Shown here: piece after piece, positions 1-9,144 of the stretch
How the letters are laid out: every line of letters starts with the position of its first letter
How positions within the stretch are numbered: position 1 is the first letter of the stretch
NCBI RefSeq assembly: GCF_029223885.1
Contig: NZ_CP119409.1
Span: 1,824,001 to 1,888,000, forward strand
Source: Pararhizobium gei
GTDB lineage: Bacteria > Pseudomonadota > Alphaproteobacteria > Rhizobiales > Rhizobiaceae
Direction: 5' to 3'
Length of the DNA: 64,000 nucleotides
Made by a program: the position numbers and the translations under genes
The notes under the pieces: model-generated
What the model was told of the DNA's origin: nothing
The model's input: only the letters and a program-made list of their open reading frames with translations
Database searches by the model: none

Positions 1-2646
1 GGAGACCGCACCTTCCTTCGATACGTCGATCCCGACGGGCAGACCGTAGAGAAATTCGGCCCGGAGAAAGGCGAGGGCGGCGCCCCGTCCGTATTCGCCC
101 CTTTGCCGGAAAAGTTCGTAACTTGCCGATTCCGGCATGAAATAGCCGCGCTCGACATCGCTGGGACGGATCCAGATTTCGGCGGATGGCGTCAGCCTGA
201 ATTCGACGGCGCGCCGCCGCAGTCCGTCTGAGGGATTTTCCGGATCTTTTACATAGGGCCGCAGACTATCGCTCGGATCGTCCTTGCCGGCGGCAAGCAG
301 ATCGTGGAGTTCCAGCCGCCCTGGCTTGTCGGCGCTCTCTCCCACCGCCTGCGGCGGAAAGGTGAAATGGTAGTGATCGACGACCTTCCGATACTGCCAG
401 ATACGATCGTCGCCGGAATAATAGGCAACGGACGCCGATCCCGCGTCGCCGCGATCGCTGAGCGGCTTATGGACATAGCGAAAGATCGAAAACGGATCTT
501 CAGACAAGACGACGTAAACGCGTTCCCCGGCTTCCGGGGCGCTTTCGTAAATATCCGCCTCGATCCGCCGGTCCTGCTGGTCACCGATGCTTTCCGTCAC
601 GGCAAGCCAGTAATTGGTGCCGGAGAGAGGTTTGCCGGCTTTGCCCTGCGCGATGAGAAGCGGAAGAGGGCGGTTCGTCCTGTCTGCACGCGCCACATCC
701 AGGCCGGTCGGCTCTATGTCGCTGACAGGCAGAAAAAGACGAAGCGCGACTGCAACGGGCGCGTCGCCGGTGCGCGCCCGTCTGCCTGTTGCGGAGGTGC
801 TTGCACCTATCCGCAGCCAGGCCGAGAAGTCGTCCGCAGGCTTGCTGTAGGCGTTTTTGCCTGCGTGCTTCTCAAGGTCGGGATCGTCCGCAGCAGCGTT
901 CTGAAATCGTAGCGAGGAAAGACGCCCCGACCATGGTTGCTGCGGCTCGAACTGCTCGACGAGATAGGATGCGAGATGCGTCCGATCCTCGGTCCGCTTC
1001 GCCGCCTCCGCCCATTCGCCGTCCCGCGTGAGCACGATTGCCACATCGTTTTTACCTGAAAAGAAGTTCTGGCCACTGGCAATCAAGGCCATACTATTGT
1101 CGCCGAGGCCCTTCGTATCGTCCGAGGATGGAATGAGATCGGTAACCCGCGCCAGAGTGAGACGCAAGGGCGGGCGGACAAAGGGAATTTCGGGTTTCCG
1201 GTTGCCCCAGATCGCTTCGGCCGCCTCAAGGTCGTAGCCTGCGCGAAATTTCGGTCCGTAGAGCGTAAAGCATATTTTTTGTTTGCCGGCCGCACGCAGG
1301 TCGGGAAGAAAAGAGGCCGTGTGCGACGGCTCGTTGACCTGCAGTCCTTGCTGCGCCTGGCGGGATGAACGCGTCGCGGCGCGCAGCATACCAATGCCGC
1401 TGCCCGACGGCTTGACCGGTCGGTCGCGAAGGGCTTCGTCATCGGTGAGACTGTTGTGCCAGAGCAGAGTCAGGTCGACTTCAGGCGTCCAATTGCCGGA
1501 CGTCCAGATATTCTTATCCTCTATGTCCCACGACAGCCGGCAATCGGCGCGCAGGGTATCGCCTGTTTCGACCCACCCGCCGGTCTCCTCGTGTAGCCTG
1601 AGGCTCAGCGTCTTTTCATCGCTTTTGATGTCGCCCGATCTGCCCGTCTGTCCGGAGACGGAGACGCGATAGACGAGGACTGGCTTTCGCGCATCGGGTG
1701 TTCTCTCGAAACGGAGGCTGAGATCGGTCGTCGAACCCTCCGTCTTCAGCGTCAGCCATGCCGTGGAAGCGGCATCGGCGGAAAACCCGAAACAGTGCAG
1801 CATATCCTGCGTGAAAACCCGGGAATCGTCGGGCCAGTACTGTTTGGCCGCTATCTTCACCTCCTTCTGCTGGCCATCGAAGACAGCGAAGTGTCCGTCT
1901 TGAACCCTTCCTCGAGCGGCAAATCCAAAGCTTCCGAGCCGTGTGTGGGGAAAACGGTCATCTGCGAAAACGAAGGACGTATCAAGATCTTCGGTCTTGA
2001 CGGACGGGACTGCATCCCGTCCGATCCATCCACCGACCAGCGTGGTGAACTGCAGGATATCGTCCTTGCCGGGCTCGAAAACGGCGCCAAACGGAAAAGC
2101 CGCCGGGTTCGTTTCGTTCTTGCCAGGTCGCGTCGTTCGCCGTGCCGGCAGCGGCAGGTTCAGGTCCAAATAGTATCGCGGGCCTTTTGCCCTGCCGACG
2201 ACGAGGCCCGAAAAGGTCGTTATATCCCGGAAATATTGGCAAGTGCGGACAAGCGGCCAGCGGAGATCGAGGATCGCGTCGCCGCCGGTCTCCGGAACCT
2301 TGTACTGGTCGATCAGAAAGGCGCCGCGAAAGGATACCCAATCCTGGTCAATATCCCCGCCGGCGTCGATCCAGATTGCACAGTCGTTTTCGGCGTTGTC
2401 AGCGAACCATTGAACCGCCTTCTTCGGCTCAATTTTGAAGAGGCTCTCATGAATGTCACCGGGCTTTCCCGGATCGCCCTTTGAACTGCCCGGGATCCAG
2501 CGGAGAAGCGGTCGCAATGCGCCACCCGCAATTTTTTCCTGGTAGCGAATTTCAACGGTGCCCCGACGCGTCTCCCCATCGAGATCAGAGACCTTGGCGT
2601 GGGGTGGCCAGTAAAAATCACCGTAAAGCCGAAAAGCCAGCACCAT
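1..2646 (-). CDS. very large protein of unknown function, 3' end outside the window
   Basis: Reading the complement in triplets from the ATG at 2646 down to base 1 gives 882 codons without a stop, so the gene leaves the window and the protein is longer than 882 residues. A good ribosome site (GGGGAG, about 8 bases upstream) supports this start, which begins MVLAFRLYGDFYWPP. No signal peptide, membrane segment or simple repeat is visible. The sequence is rich in W, Y, D and short alternating stretches, suggesting a beta-rich soluble protein. I recognise no family. It is divergent from the L,D-transpeptidase gene and has an AT-rich upstream region. The reading frame is directly seen; the function is unknown. 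Confidence 0.85.
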   Translation of the reverse strand, partial: MVLAFRLYGDFYWPPHAKVSDLDGETRRGTVEIRYQEKIAGGALRPLLRWIPGSSKGDPGKPGDIHESLFKIEPKKAVQWFADNAENDCAIWIDAGGDIDQDWVSFRGAFLIDQYKVPETGGDAILDLRWPLVRTCQYFRDITTFSGLVVGRAKGPRYYLDLNLPLPARRTTRPGKNETNPAAFPFGAVFEPGKDDILQFTTLVGGWIGRDAVPSVKTEDLDTSFVFADDRFPHTRLGSFGFAARGRVQDGHFAVFDGQQKEVKIAAKQYWPDDSRVFTQDMLHCFGFSADAASTAWLTLKTEGSTTDLSLRFERTPDARKPVLVYRVSVSGQTGRSGDIKSDEKTLSLRLHEETGGWVETGDTLRADCRLSWDIEDKNIWTSGNWTPEVDLTLLWHNSLTDDEALRDRPVKPSGSGIGMLRAATRSSRQAQQGLQVNEPSHTASFLPDLRAAGKQKICFTLYGPKFRAGYDLEAAEAIWGNRKPEIPFVRPPLRLTLARVTDLIPSSDDTKGLGDNSMALIASGQNFFSGKNDVAIVLTRDGEWAEAAKRTEDRTHLASYLVEQFEPQQPWSGRLSSLRFQNAAADDPDLEKHAGKNAYSKPADDFSAWLRIGASTSATGRRARTGDAPVAVALRLFLPVSDIEPTGLDVARADRTNRPLPLLIAQGKAGKPLSGTNYWLAVTESIGDQQDRRIEADIYESAPEAGERVYVVLSEDPFSIFRYVHKPLSDRGDAGSASVAYYSGDDRIWQYRKVVDHYHFTFPPQAVGESADKPGRLELHDLLAAGKDDPSDSLRPYVKDPENPSDGLRRRAVEFRLTPSAEIWIRPSDVERGYFMPESASYELFRQRGEYGRGAALAFLRAEFLYGLPVGIDVSKEGAVS

Positions 2647-3098
2647 GCTGCAATCTCCCCAAGGTTGCGACGTAACGGATCACTCGTCATAATGCATATT
2701 CTTAATACAACGTAAAGTAAAATTTGATATGTAAAATACACTATAAAATTGCATTGTGCGTGTAATCGGTTGAGGCTGGCTGCAGGCCATCCGTCATGAT
2801 GGGCGCAGCTTTATACGCATCTGGAAAAGTGCCGGAATCACACAGCCGCGGCGGCATGCGGCGGATTGCTCCGATGGCGCAGCGGTGCGACACGAATCGG
2901 CCATATTACTGTGACAGCCACGACGCTCAGATATTCGTCTTCCGGCCTCGGAATATGTCGTTACTCGATGAGCGGGAGCCGGCATTTTTGCCGGTGTAAA
3001 TATATGGCGAAGCAGAACGACGGGCGCCGATTTGCGTTTGGTTAACCGTATATGTGGTAGCACTGCAGGTGCGTCGCAGGATTGAATGGTAGGGATTT
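2647..3098. other. divergent intergenic region with AT-rich block
   Basis: These 452 bases separate two divergent genes. The part from about 2690 to 2755 is strikingly AT-rich for this genome and lies just upstream of the large minus-strand gene, so it probably holds its promoter. The right half is ordinary GC-rich sequence ending in the L,D-transpeptidase ribosome site. No convincing gene or RNA was seen. Confidence 0.6.
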
Positions 3099-4415
3099 AT
3101 GTCGAAGAAAAACGGTATTGAAGCTTTGTCGCGCCGCGGCTTTCTGGCCTCGGCCGCAGCCTTTGGCGCAGCGACATGGGCGGGCGGTGCCCTGGCACAG
3201 GACGCATTGGATGAAATCATCAATGCACCCCGCCGCGGGATCTGGGACGACCAGTTCGATGCCAAAGCGTCGCGGACTGCCACTGCTGTCGTATCGAACA
3301 ATCCGACCTTCAGCCCCGACACCGTCTACAATACCCAGGCGGCGATCAGCCAGTATCAGCGGATCGCGTCGGCCGGCGGCTGGCCGCAGGTCAATCCCGG
3401 CCAGACGCGTCTCGAACTCGGCATCTCCGACCCGTCCGTGCAGGCTCTTCGCCAGCGCCTGATGATTTCGGGCGATCTGCCGCAATCTGCAGGCATGTCG
3501 AACTCGTTCGACTCTTACGTGGATGGCGCGGTCAAGCGCTTCCAAGCCCGGCACGGCCTGCCGTCCGACGGCGTTCTTGGCGAATTTTCGCTGAAGGCCA
3601 TGAATATTTCGGCCGATATCCGATTGATGCAGTTGAACACCAACCTTGTTCGCCTGCAGTCGATGTCGGGCGATCTTGGCCAGCGCTATGTCATGGTCAA
3701 CATTCCGGCGGCCAACATCGAAGTGGTCGAGAACGGCCGCGTCGGCCAGCGCCACAAGGCCGTTGTCGGCCGTCTCAGCCGTCCGACCCACATCATCAAC
3801 TCCAAGATCTACGAAGTTATTCTCAATCCATACTGGACCGCGCCGCGCTCGATCGTCGAGAAGGACATCGTGCCGCTGATGCGCAAGGATCCGGAATACC
3901 TCAAGAAGAACGCCATCCGCCTGATCGACGGTCAGGGCAACGAGGTCGCGCCGGAAACGATCGACTGGAACGCCGAGAAGGCGCCGAACCTGACCTTCCG
4001 GCAGGATCCGGGCAAGATCAACGCCATGGCCTCGACGAAGATCAACTTCCACAATCCCAACAACGAGTACATGCACGACACGCCGTCGCAGGGCCTATTC
4101 AACAAACTGGCACGGTTTGAATCCTCGGGCTGCGTCCGGGTGCAGAATGTACGAGACCTGACGACCTGGCTGCTTCGCGACACGCCCGGCTTTTCCCGCC
4201 AGCAGATCGAGGCGACAATTCGTTCGGGCACGAATACGCCGATCAAGCTGGCCGTCGAAGTGCCGGTCTACTTCAAGTACATCACGGCATGGTCTCCGAT
4301 GGACGGGGTGGTCGAGTTCCGCGACGATATCTACGAGATGGATGGCGAACAGCAATTGGCATTGCAGACGACGTCGGCGATCGAGCCGGTGCAGGACGCC
4401 GTCCTGCCGCAGTAA
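3099..4415 (+). CDS. L,D-transpeptidase (YcbB/LdtD-like), twin-arginine signal
   Basis: Periplasmic enzyme expected to form 3-3 peptidoglycan cross-links or attach proteins to the wall. The N-terminus has a twin-arginine signal (SRRGFLASAAAFG, cleavage after about residue 33, ALA-Q). A peptidoglycan-binding repeat follows at about 140-170 (VKRFQARHGLPSDGVLGE), then a YkuD domain at about 195-370. The catalytic pair is His326 (MHDTPSQG) and Cys345 (SSGCVRV). At 438 residues with an insertion inside the YkuD domain it matches the long YcbB type. It stands alone, followed by a terminator. Rhizobiales carry many such paralogues and depend heavily on 3-3 links for polar growth, which is family knowledge. 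Confidence 0.93.
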   Translation: MSKKNGIEALSRRGFLASAAAFGAATWAGGALAQDALDEIINAPRRGIWDDQFDAKASRTATAVVSNNPTFSPDTVYNTQAAISQYQRIASAGGWPQVNPGQTRLELGISDPSVQALRQRLMISGDLPQSAGMSNSFDSYVDGAVKRFQARHGLPSDGVLGEFSLKAMNISADIRLMQLNTNLVRLQSMSGDLGQRYVMVNIPAANIEVVENGRVGQRHKAVVGRLSRPTHIINSKIYEVILNPYWTAPRSIVEKDIVPLMRKDPEYLKKNAIRLIDGQGNEVAPETIDWNAEKAPNLTFRQDPGKINAMASTKINFHNPNNEYMHDTPSQGLFNKLARFESSGCVRVQNVRDLTTWLLRDTPGFSRQQIEATIRSGTNTPIKLAVEVPVYFKYITAWSPMDGVVEFRDDIYEMDGEQQLALQTTSAIEPVQDAVLPQ

Positions 4416-4434
4416 CCGCTTTCACGCAATTTGC

Positions 4435-4471
4435 GAAAGGCCGCGTATTCCTCCGGAGTACGCGGCCTTTC
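4435..4471 (+). terminator. hairpin terminator after the L,D-transpeptidase gene
   Basis: A 12-base inverted repeat (AAAGGCCGCGTA / TACGCGGCCTTT) with an 11-base loop starts about 20 bases after the stop codon. The T-tract is short. Confidence 0.7.
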
Positions 4472-4595
4472 GCATGTCTGGCTGCCGCATTTGGACGGCG
4501 CTGACGGGGAAATGGCGCAAATCGCATAGCCCGTATTGCCCTTGCCATGCGAGGACGATAAACACCGTGCCACAGTCTCTCCAGGAGCTTTTGAA

Positions 4596-5897
4596 ATGAG
4601 CGTTTCTTCCGCCGCCAACGATGTTTTCTTCAGCCGCAACCTTGCCGACAGTGATCCGGAAATCTTTGGCGCGATCGAAAAGGAGCTGGGCCGCCAGCGC
4701 CATGAAATCGAGTTGATCGCATCCGAAAACATCGTCTCGCGCGCCGTTCTCGAGGCGCAGGGCTCGATCATGACCAACAAATATGCCGAGGGCTATCCCG
4801 GCAAGCGCTATTACGGTGGCTGCCAGTTTGTTGACATCGCCGAGGAACTGGCCATCGAGCGCGCCAAAAAGCTGTTCGGCGTCAATTTCGCCAACGTCCA
4901 GCCGAACTCTGGCAGCCAGATGAACCAGGCGGTGTTTCTCGCGCTTCTGCAGCCGGGCGACACTTTCATGGGTCTCGACCTGAACTCCGGCGGTCACCTG
5001 ACGCATGGATCGCCGGTCAACATGTCCGGCAAATGGTTCAACGTCGTGTCCTACGGCGTGCGCGAAGGCGACAACCTGCTCGACATGGAGGCGGTTGCCG
5101 AGAAGGCCCGCCAGCACAAGCCCAAGCTGATCATCGCCGGGGGCACCGCTTACTCCCGGATCTGGGACTGGAAGCGTTTCCGCGAAATCGCCGATGAAGT
5201 CGGCGCCTGGCTGATGGTCGATATGGCGCATATTGCAGGCCTCGTTGCCGGCAACCAGCATCCGTCGCCGTTCCCGCATTGCCATGTCGCCACCACCACG
5301 ACCCACAAGTCTCTGCGCGGCCCGCGCGGCGGCATGATCCTCACCAATGACGAGGATCTGGCGAAGAAGTTCAACTCGGCCGTCTTCCCGGGCCTGCAGG
5401 GTGGTCCACTGATGCATGTGATCGCCGCCAAGGCCGTTGCCTTCGGCGAAGCCCTGAAGCCCGAATTTCAGGATTACGCAGCCCAGATCGTCAAGAACGC
5501 CAAGGCCCTGTCCGAAACGCTGGTCTCCGGCGGCCTCGACATCGTTTCCGGCGGCACCGACAATCACTTGATGCTGGTCGACCTGCGCAAGAAGAATGCG
5601 ACCGGCAAGCGCGCCGAGGCGGCTCTTGGCCGAGCCTACGTCACCTGCAACAAGAACGGCATTCCCTTCGATCCGGAAAAGCCCTTTGTCACCTCCGGTA
5701 TCCGTCTGGGCACGCCGGCCGGGACCACGCGCGGCTTCAAGGAAGCCGAGTTCAGGGAAATCGGCAATCTCATCGTCGAAGTTCTCGATGGCCTGAAGGT
5801 CGCCAATTCGGATGACGGCAATGCCGCTGTCGAATCGGCTGTCCGGCAAAAGGTCGTCGCCCTGACAGATCAGTTCCCGATGTATCCTTACCTGTAA
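4596..5897 (+). CDS. glyA: serine hydroxymethyltransferase
   Basis: Cytosolic PLP enzyme that interconverts serine and glycine with transfer of a one-carbon unit to tetrahydrofolate. The protein has 433 residues when started at the ATG preceded by AGGAG (4583-4587). A longer in-frame extension to 4536 lacks a ribosome site and is not typical of the family. Typical blocks are [11 protein letters not shown] near the N-terminus, ASN/substrate region [10 protein letters not shown], the PLP lysine Lys238 in [13 protein letters not shown], and [14 protein letters not shown] near the C-terminus. nrdR follows after 12 bases, so the two are probably co-transcribed, the usual alphaproteobacterial arrangement. 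Confidence 0.98.
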   Translation: MSVSSAANDVFFSRNLADSDPEIFGAIEKELGRQRHEIELIASENIVSRAVLEAQGSIMTNKYAEGYPGKRYYGGCQFVDIAEELAIERAKKLFGVNFANVQPNSGSQMNQAVFLALLQPGDTFMGLDLNSGGHLTHGSPVNMSGKWFNVVSYGVREGDNLLDMEAVAEKARQHKPKLIIAGGTAYSRIWDWKRFREIADEVGAWLMVDMAHIAGLVAGNQHPSPFPHCHVATTTTHKSLRGPRGGMILTNDEDLAKKFNSAVFPGLQGGPLMHVIAAKAVAFGEALKPEFQDYAAQIVKNAKALSETLVSGGLDIVSGGTDNHLMLVDLRKKNATGKRAEAALGRAYVTCNKNGIPFDPEKPFVTSGIRLGTPAGTTRGFKEAEFREIGNLIVEVLDGLKVANSDDGNAAVESAVRQKVVALTDQFPMYPYL

Positions 5898-5909
5898 GCG
5901 GAACCGCGG

Positions 5910-6383
5910 ATGCGCTGCCCCTATTGCGGATCGGAAGACAGCCAGGTCAAGGACAGCCGCCCGGCCGAGGACGGCAGCGCCATTCGCCGCCGCCGTATCT
6001 GTCCCGATTGCGGCGGGCGCTTCACGACCTTCGAGCGGGTGCAGTTGCGGGATCTGATGATCCTCAAGAAGACCGGACGCAAGGCGCCCTTCGACCGGGA
6101 CAAGCTGTTGCGGTCCTTCGAGATCGCCCTGCGCAAACGGCCGGTCGAGCGTGATCGCATCGAACGTGCGGTTTCCGGTATTGTCCGGAGGCTTGAAAGC
6201 TCCGGGGAAACCGAAATTCCGTCGGAAGAGATCGGCATCCAGGTGCTGGAGGCTTTGAAGGGATTGGATGACGTCGCCTTCGTCCGTTACGCTTCGGTTT
6301 ATCGGGATTTTTCCCATGCCGAAGATTTCGAGAAGGTGATTGCAGAAATCAGCGCCAAGATCGCCAGGGATCCCGGGGTTTGA
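5910..6383 (+). CDS. nrdR: transcriptional repressor NrdR
   Basis: Nucleotide-sensing repressor of ribonucleotide reductase genes. The 157-residue protein has an N-terminal zinc ribbon with Cys3, Cys6, Cys31 and Cys34 (MRCPYCG ... ICPDCGG), followed by an ATP-cone domain at about 47-137 ([13 protein letters not shown] start, then [11 protein letters not shown] near its end). Length and layout are those of the family. It lies between glyA and ribD in a tight same-strand run, consistent with a shared transcript. Confidence 0.97.
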   Translation: MRCPYCGSEDSQVKDSRPAEDGSAIRRRRICPDCGGRFTTFERVQLRDLMILKKTGRKAPFDRDKLLRSFEIALRKRPVERDRIERAVSGIVRRLESSGETEIPSEEIGIQVLEALKGLDDVAFVRYASVYRDFSHAEDFEKVIAEISAKIARDPGV

Positions 6384-6446
6384 TATCGGCAGAGTTCAGT
6401 GGCAAGGCAGCCTTTCTGTTTTCGGAACAAGACGGGGCATAATGAC

Positions 6447-7559
6447 ATGGCGGCCAGTGCGGATGACGAACGGTTCATGACCGAGGCGCTTGCCCTCGCG
6501 CGTGTCAATCTCGGGGCGACAGGTTCCAATCCCTCTGTCGGCTGCGTGGTTGTCCGTGACGACGGCGAAGGCCCGAAGGTCATTGCAAGCGCGGTTACCG
6601 CACCCGGCGGCCGGCCGCATGCGGAAACGCAGGCGCTCGCGCAGGCCGGAGACGCGGCCCGGGGCGCAACGGCCTATGTGACCCTGGAGCCTTGTTCCCA
6701 CCACGGCAGGACGCCGCCCTGCGCCGAGGCCCTGATTGCCGCTGGCATCGCCCGCGTCGTCGTCTCGGTAACCGACCCGGACGAGCGCGTTTGCGGGCGG
6801 GGATTGCAGATGCTGGCCGATGCCGGGATCGAGGTCGTGACCGGCATTCTGGAAAAACAGGGAGAGCGCGCGCTTGAGGCCTACCTCATGCGCAAGCGCA
6901 ACAACCGGCCCTATGTCACGCTGAAACTTGCCGTTTCCACCGATGGCATGATCGGCTTGAAGGGGCAGGGGCAGGTCGCCATCACCGGCGCGGAGGCCCG
7001 GAACGTCGTGCACCGGCTGCGGGCAGAGACGGACGCCATCCTCGTCGGGATCGGCACGGCGATCGCCGACGATCCGGAACTGACCGTGCGCATTGCGGGC
7101 CTGGAAGACCGCTCGCCGCTGCGCATCGTCATCGACAGTGATCTGGATCTGCCGCTGTCCTCAAAGCTGATCCAGGGAGCGCGAACGGTACCCGTGCTGC
7201 TGGTGAGCGGGACTGAGGACGGTTCCGTCTCCTTTGAAGGCCGCCGCGCAGCGCTGGAAGAGGCCGGGGCGGAGGTGGTGAATTGCAATCCGGCAGCACC
7301 CGGCGATCTCCTGACGGCGCTGGCGACGCGCGGCATTTCCTCGCTTCTTGTAGAAGGTGGCGCCCACACGGCGCAGATGTTCCTGAATGCAGGGCTGGTT
7401 GATCGCATTCTTCTTTTCACCGGTCAGGTCGCCCTTGGCAAGAACGGGGTGCAATCCCCACTTGACCGCAATCTGGTTCCGCTCGGCTTCGTTCACATGC
7501 GCACGGATACTGTCGGCAGCGACCTTCTCGACACCTATGAATATGAAAGAACTTCCTGA
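6447..7559 (+). CDS. ribD: bifunctional riboflavin deaminase/reductase RibD
   Basis: Catalyses two successive steps of riboflavin synthesis, deamination of the pyrimidine and reduction of the ribosyl side chain. The start ATG at 6447 gives 370 residues, close to the family length; an upstream GTG at 6399 would add 16 atypical residues. The N-terminal deaminase has zinc ligands His58 (PHAETQAL), Cys83 and Cys92 (PCSHHGRTPPC) and catalytic Glu60. The C-terminal reductase begins near 155 (RPYVTLKLAVSTDG) and ends with LLVEGGAHTA and a conserved tail. The stop overlaps the ribE start by one base (TGATG), indicating translational coupling. Confidence 0.97.
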   Translation: MAASADDERFMTEALALARVNLGATGSNPSVGCVVVRDDGEGPKVIASAVTAPGGRPHAETQALAQAGDAARGATAYVTLEPCSHHGRTPPCAEALIAAGIARVVVSVTDPDERVCGRGLQMLADAGIEVVTGILEKQGERALEAYLMRKRNNRPYVTLKLAVSTDGMIGLKGQGQVAITGAEARNVVHRLRAETDAILVGIGTAIADDPELTVRIAGLEDRSPLRIVIDSDLDLPLSSKLIQGARTVPVLLVSGTEDGSVSFEGRRAALEEAGAEVVNCNPAAPGDLLTALATRGISSLLVEGGAHTAQMFLNAGLVDRILLFTGQVALGKNGVQSPLDRNLVPLGFVHMRTDTVGSDLLDTYEYERTS

Positions 7560-8182
7560 TGTTTACCGGCATTGTCACGGATATTGGAACCATCGAGACA
7601 GTCACGCCGCTCGACGAAGGCGTCAAGCTGCGGATTGCGACGGCCTATGACCCGCAAACGATCGATATCGGCGCCTCCATCGCCTGCTCAGGCGTTTGCC
7701 TGACCGTGACGGCACTGCCCGACGGCGGTGCGAATGGTCGGTGGTTTGAGGTCGAGGCCTGGGAAGAGGCGCTGCGGCTCACCACAATCTCTGCCTGGCA
7801 CCCCGGGCGTCCCGTCAATCTTGAGCGGTCGTTGAAGATCGGCGACGAACTTGGCGGTCACCTTGTGTCCGGTCACGTCGATGGCATGGCGGACATCCTG
7901 TCGGTGGAGGCCGAAGGCGAGGCAACCCGCTTCCGGCTGCGCGCGCCGGAGCATCTGGCGAAATTCGTCGCACCGAAAGGGTCCGTCGCTCTTGACGGCA
8001 CATCATTGACGGTGAATGCGGTTCAGGGGTCGGAATTCGACGTGCTCCTCATCCGCCATTCCCTTGAGGTGACGACCTGGGGCGGACGAAAGGCGGGCGA
8101 CAGGGTCAATTTCGAAGTTGACACAATGGCGCGCTATGCTGCGCGGCTTGCGGAGTTTCCGGCTCCAAAAGCCGAAATCTGA
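7559..8182 (+). CDS. ribE: riboflavin synthase, alpha chain
   Basis: Converts two molecules of 6,7-dimethyl-8-ribityllumazine into riboflavin plus the pyrimidine precursor. The 207-residue protein starts with the diagnostic MFTGIVTDIG and has two lumazine-binding repeats, about 1-95 and 96-200. The second begins GHVDGMADI and carries SLTVNAV. It is coupled to ribD by a one-base overlap. In relatives ribH often follows directly; here three unrelated genes intervene. Confidence 0.97.
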   Translation: MFTGIVTDIGTIETVTPLDEGVKLRIATAYDPQTIDIGASIACSGVCLTVTALPDGGANGRWFEVEAWEEALRLTTISAWHPGRPVNLERSLKIGDELGGHLVSGHVDGMADILSVEAEGEATRFRLRAPEHLAKFVAPKGSVALDGTSLTVNAVQGSEFDVLLIRHSLEVTTWGGRKAGDRVNFEVDTMARYAARLAEFPAPKAEI

Positions 8183-8229
8183 AGAGTGGCAATGACCGCC
8201 CTCCGACACCTGTACGAAAGGAATTTGCC

Positions 8230-8553
8230 ATGAAACTTGTCCGCGATTTCAAGGCTGTGGTGAAAAACGGAAAGATCGCTTACACGTCCGGCCCGGTCGT
8301 TCCAATTCCTGTGAAGGTGAAGGCGATAAGACTGCTTCCGAAGGATGGGCCGAAGGGCGAAGACAAGCACATCCAGATCAGCCACAACGGCGATGTGGTT
8401 CTTTCCGGATCGGCCGCAGCGGGGGAGTGGGTTTCGTTCGAAAAGCCGCTGCGGCTCGCGGTCGGCAAGCAGATCTTCCGTCTCGTTTCAAAGCCATACA
8501 AGGATGGAGATCTGTACGAAGGCGCGGTCGAGATGGAACTGTCGGTTTTTTGA
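8230..8553 (+). CDS. small conserved-looking hypothetical protein
   Basis: A 107-residue reading frame with a strong ribosome site (AAAGGAA, 19 bases span to ATG) 48 bases after ribE. No signal peptide or membrane segment. The sequence alternates short hydrophobic and charged stretches (IPVKVKAIRLLPKDG; VVLSGSAAAGEW), suggesting a small beta-rich fold. I do not recognise a family. It could be the last gene of the ribD-ribE transcript, but a link to riboflavin is only inference from position. Confidence 0.7.
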   Translation: MKLVRDFKAVVKNGKIAYTSGPVVPIPVKVKAIRLLPKDGPKGEDKHIQISHNGDVVLSGSAAAGEWVSFEKPLRLAVGKQIFRLVSKPYKDGDLYEGAVEMELSVF

Positions 8554-8582
8554 TTGGCCGCACACATCGCCGGCCACTTTGC

Positions 8583-9104
8583 TCACGCCTTTTCTAATAG
8601 AATGACTTGCGCGCCGTGATAGACGGTTCGTCGTGCCTCCTTGAATTGCAGCTTTGAGGCCACGCGCAGCGAGGCGAGGTTGGCGGTGTCGATGATGCAG
8701 GTTTTCCGGAGAGCCGGAAACTGCTGGTCACCCCAGCGCAAGGCAGCGCCAACGGCCTCGGTGGCGAGCCCCCGGCCGTGCGAGCGGGGAGACAGCGCCC
8801 AGCCGGTTTCCATCGTGCCTTCGAGCGAGGGTGTGATGACGCGGTGCAGGTCGTGAAAGCCTGCCTCGCCGATGAACTGGCCCGTCTCCCGATCCTGGAG
8901 CGCAAAGAACCCGAAGCCGAAATAGTGCCACATGCCCACCTGCCGCAGAAAGCGCGTCCAGGCCTGCTCCCGTGAGAACGGCGCACCGCCGATGAAGCGT
9001 GTTACCTCGGGATCCGCAAAAAGTGCGCTGTAGGCTGTGAAGTCATCGCGGCGGTAGGGACGAAGAATCAGCCGGTCGGTCTCGATCGTTGGAACAGTCT
9101 GCAT
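8583..9104 (-). CDS. GNAT family N-acetyltransferase (RimJ/RimL type)
   Basis: A 173-residue acetyltransferase of the RimJ/RimL subgroup. The N-terminus (ETDRLILRPYRRDDF) and the acetyl-CoA site (RSHGRGLATEAVGAALRWG, about 108-126) are typical, as is the NLASLRVASKLQF segment near the C-terminus. The substrate cannot be read from the sequence; relatives acetylate ribosomal protein N-termini, amino acids or antibiotics. It lies on the strand opposite to the rib genes and interrupts the ribE-ribH spacing. Confidence 0.92.
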   Translation of the reverse strand: MQTVPTIETDRLILRPYRRDDFTAYSALFADPEVTRFIGGAPFSREQAWTRFLRQVGMWHYFGFGFFALQDRETGQFIGEAGFHDLHRVITPSLEGTMETGWALSPRSHGRGLATEAVGAALRWGDQQFPALRKTCIIDTANLASLRVASKLQFKEARRTVYHGAQVILLEKA

Positions 9105-9144
9105 GGTCTGTTGTGTCTCTTATAAGCTCGATGGCACTATTCCA

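Noticed and set aside
1795..2484. 229-codon plus-strand open frame with protein-like length
   Set aside because: It is the exact antisense register of the large minus-strand gene, has no good ribosome site and its composition reflects the complementary codons.
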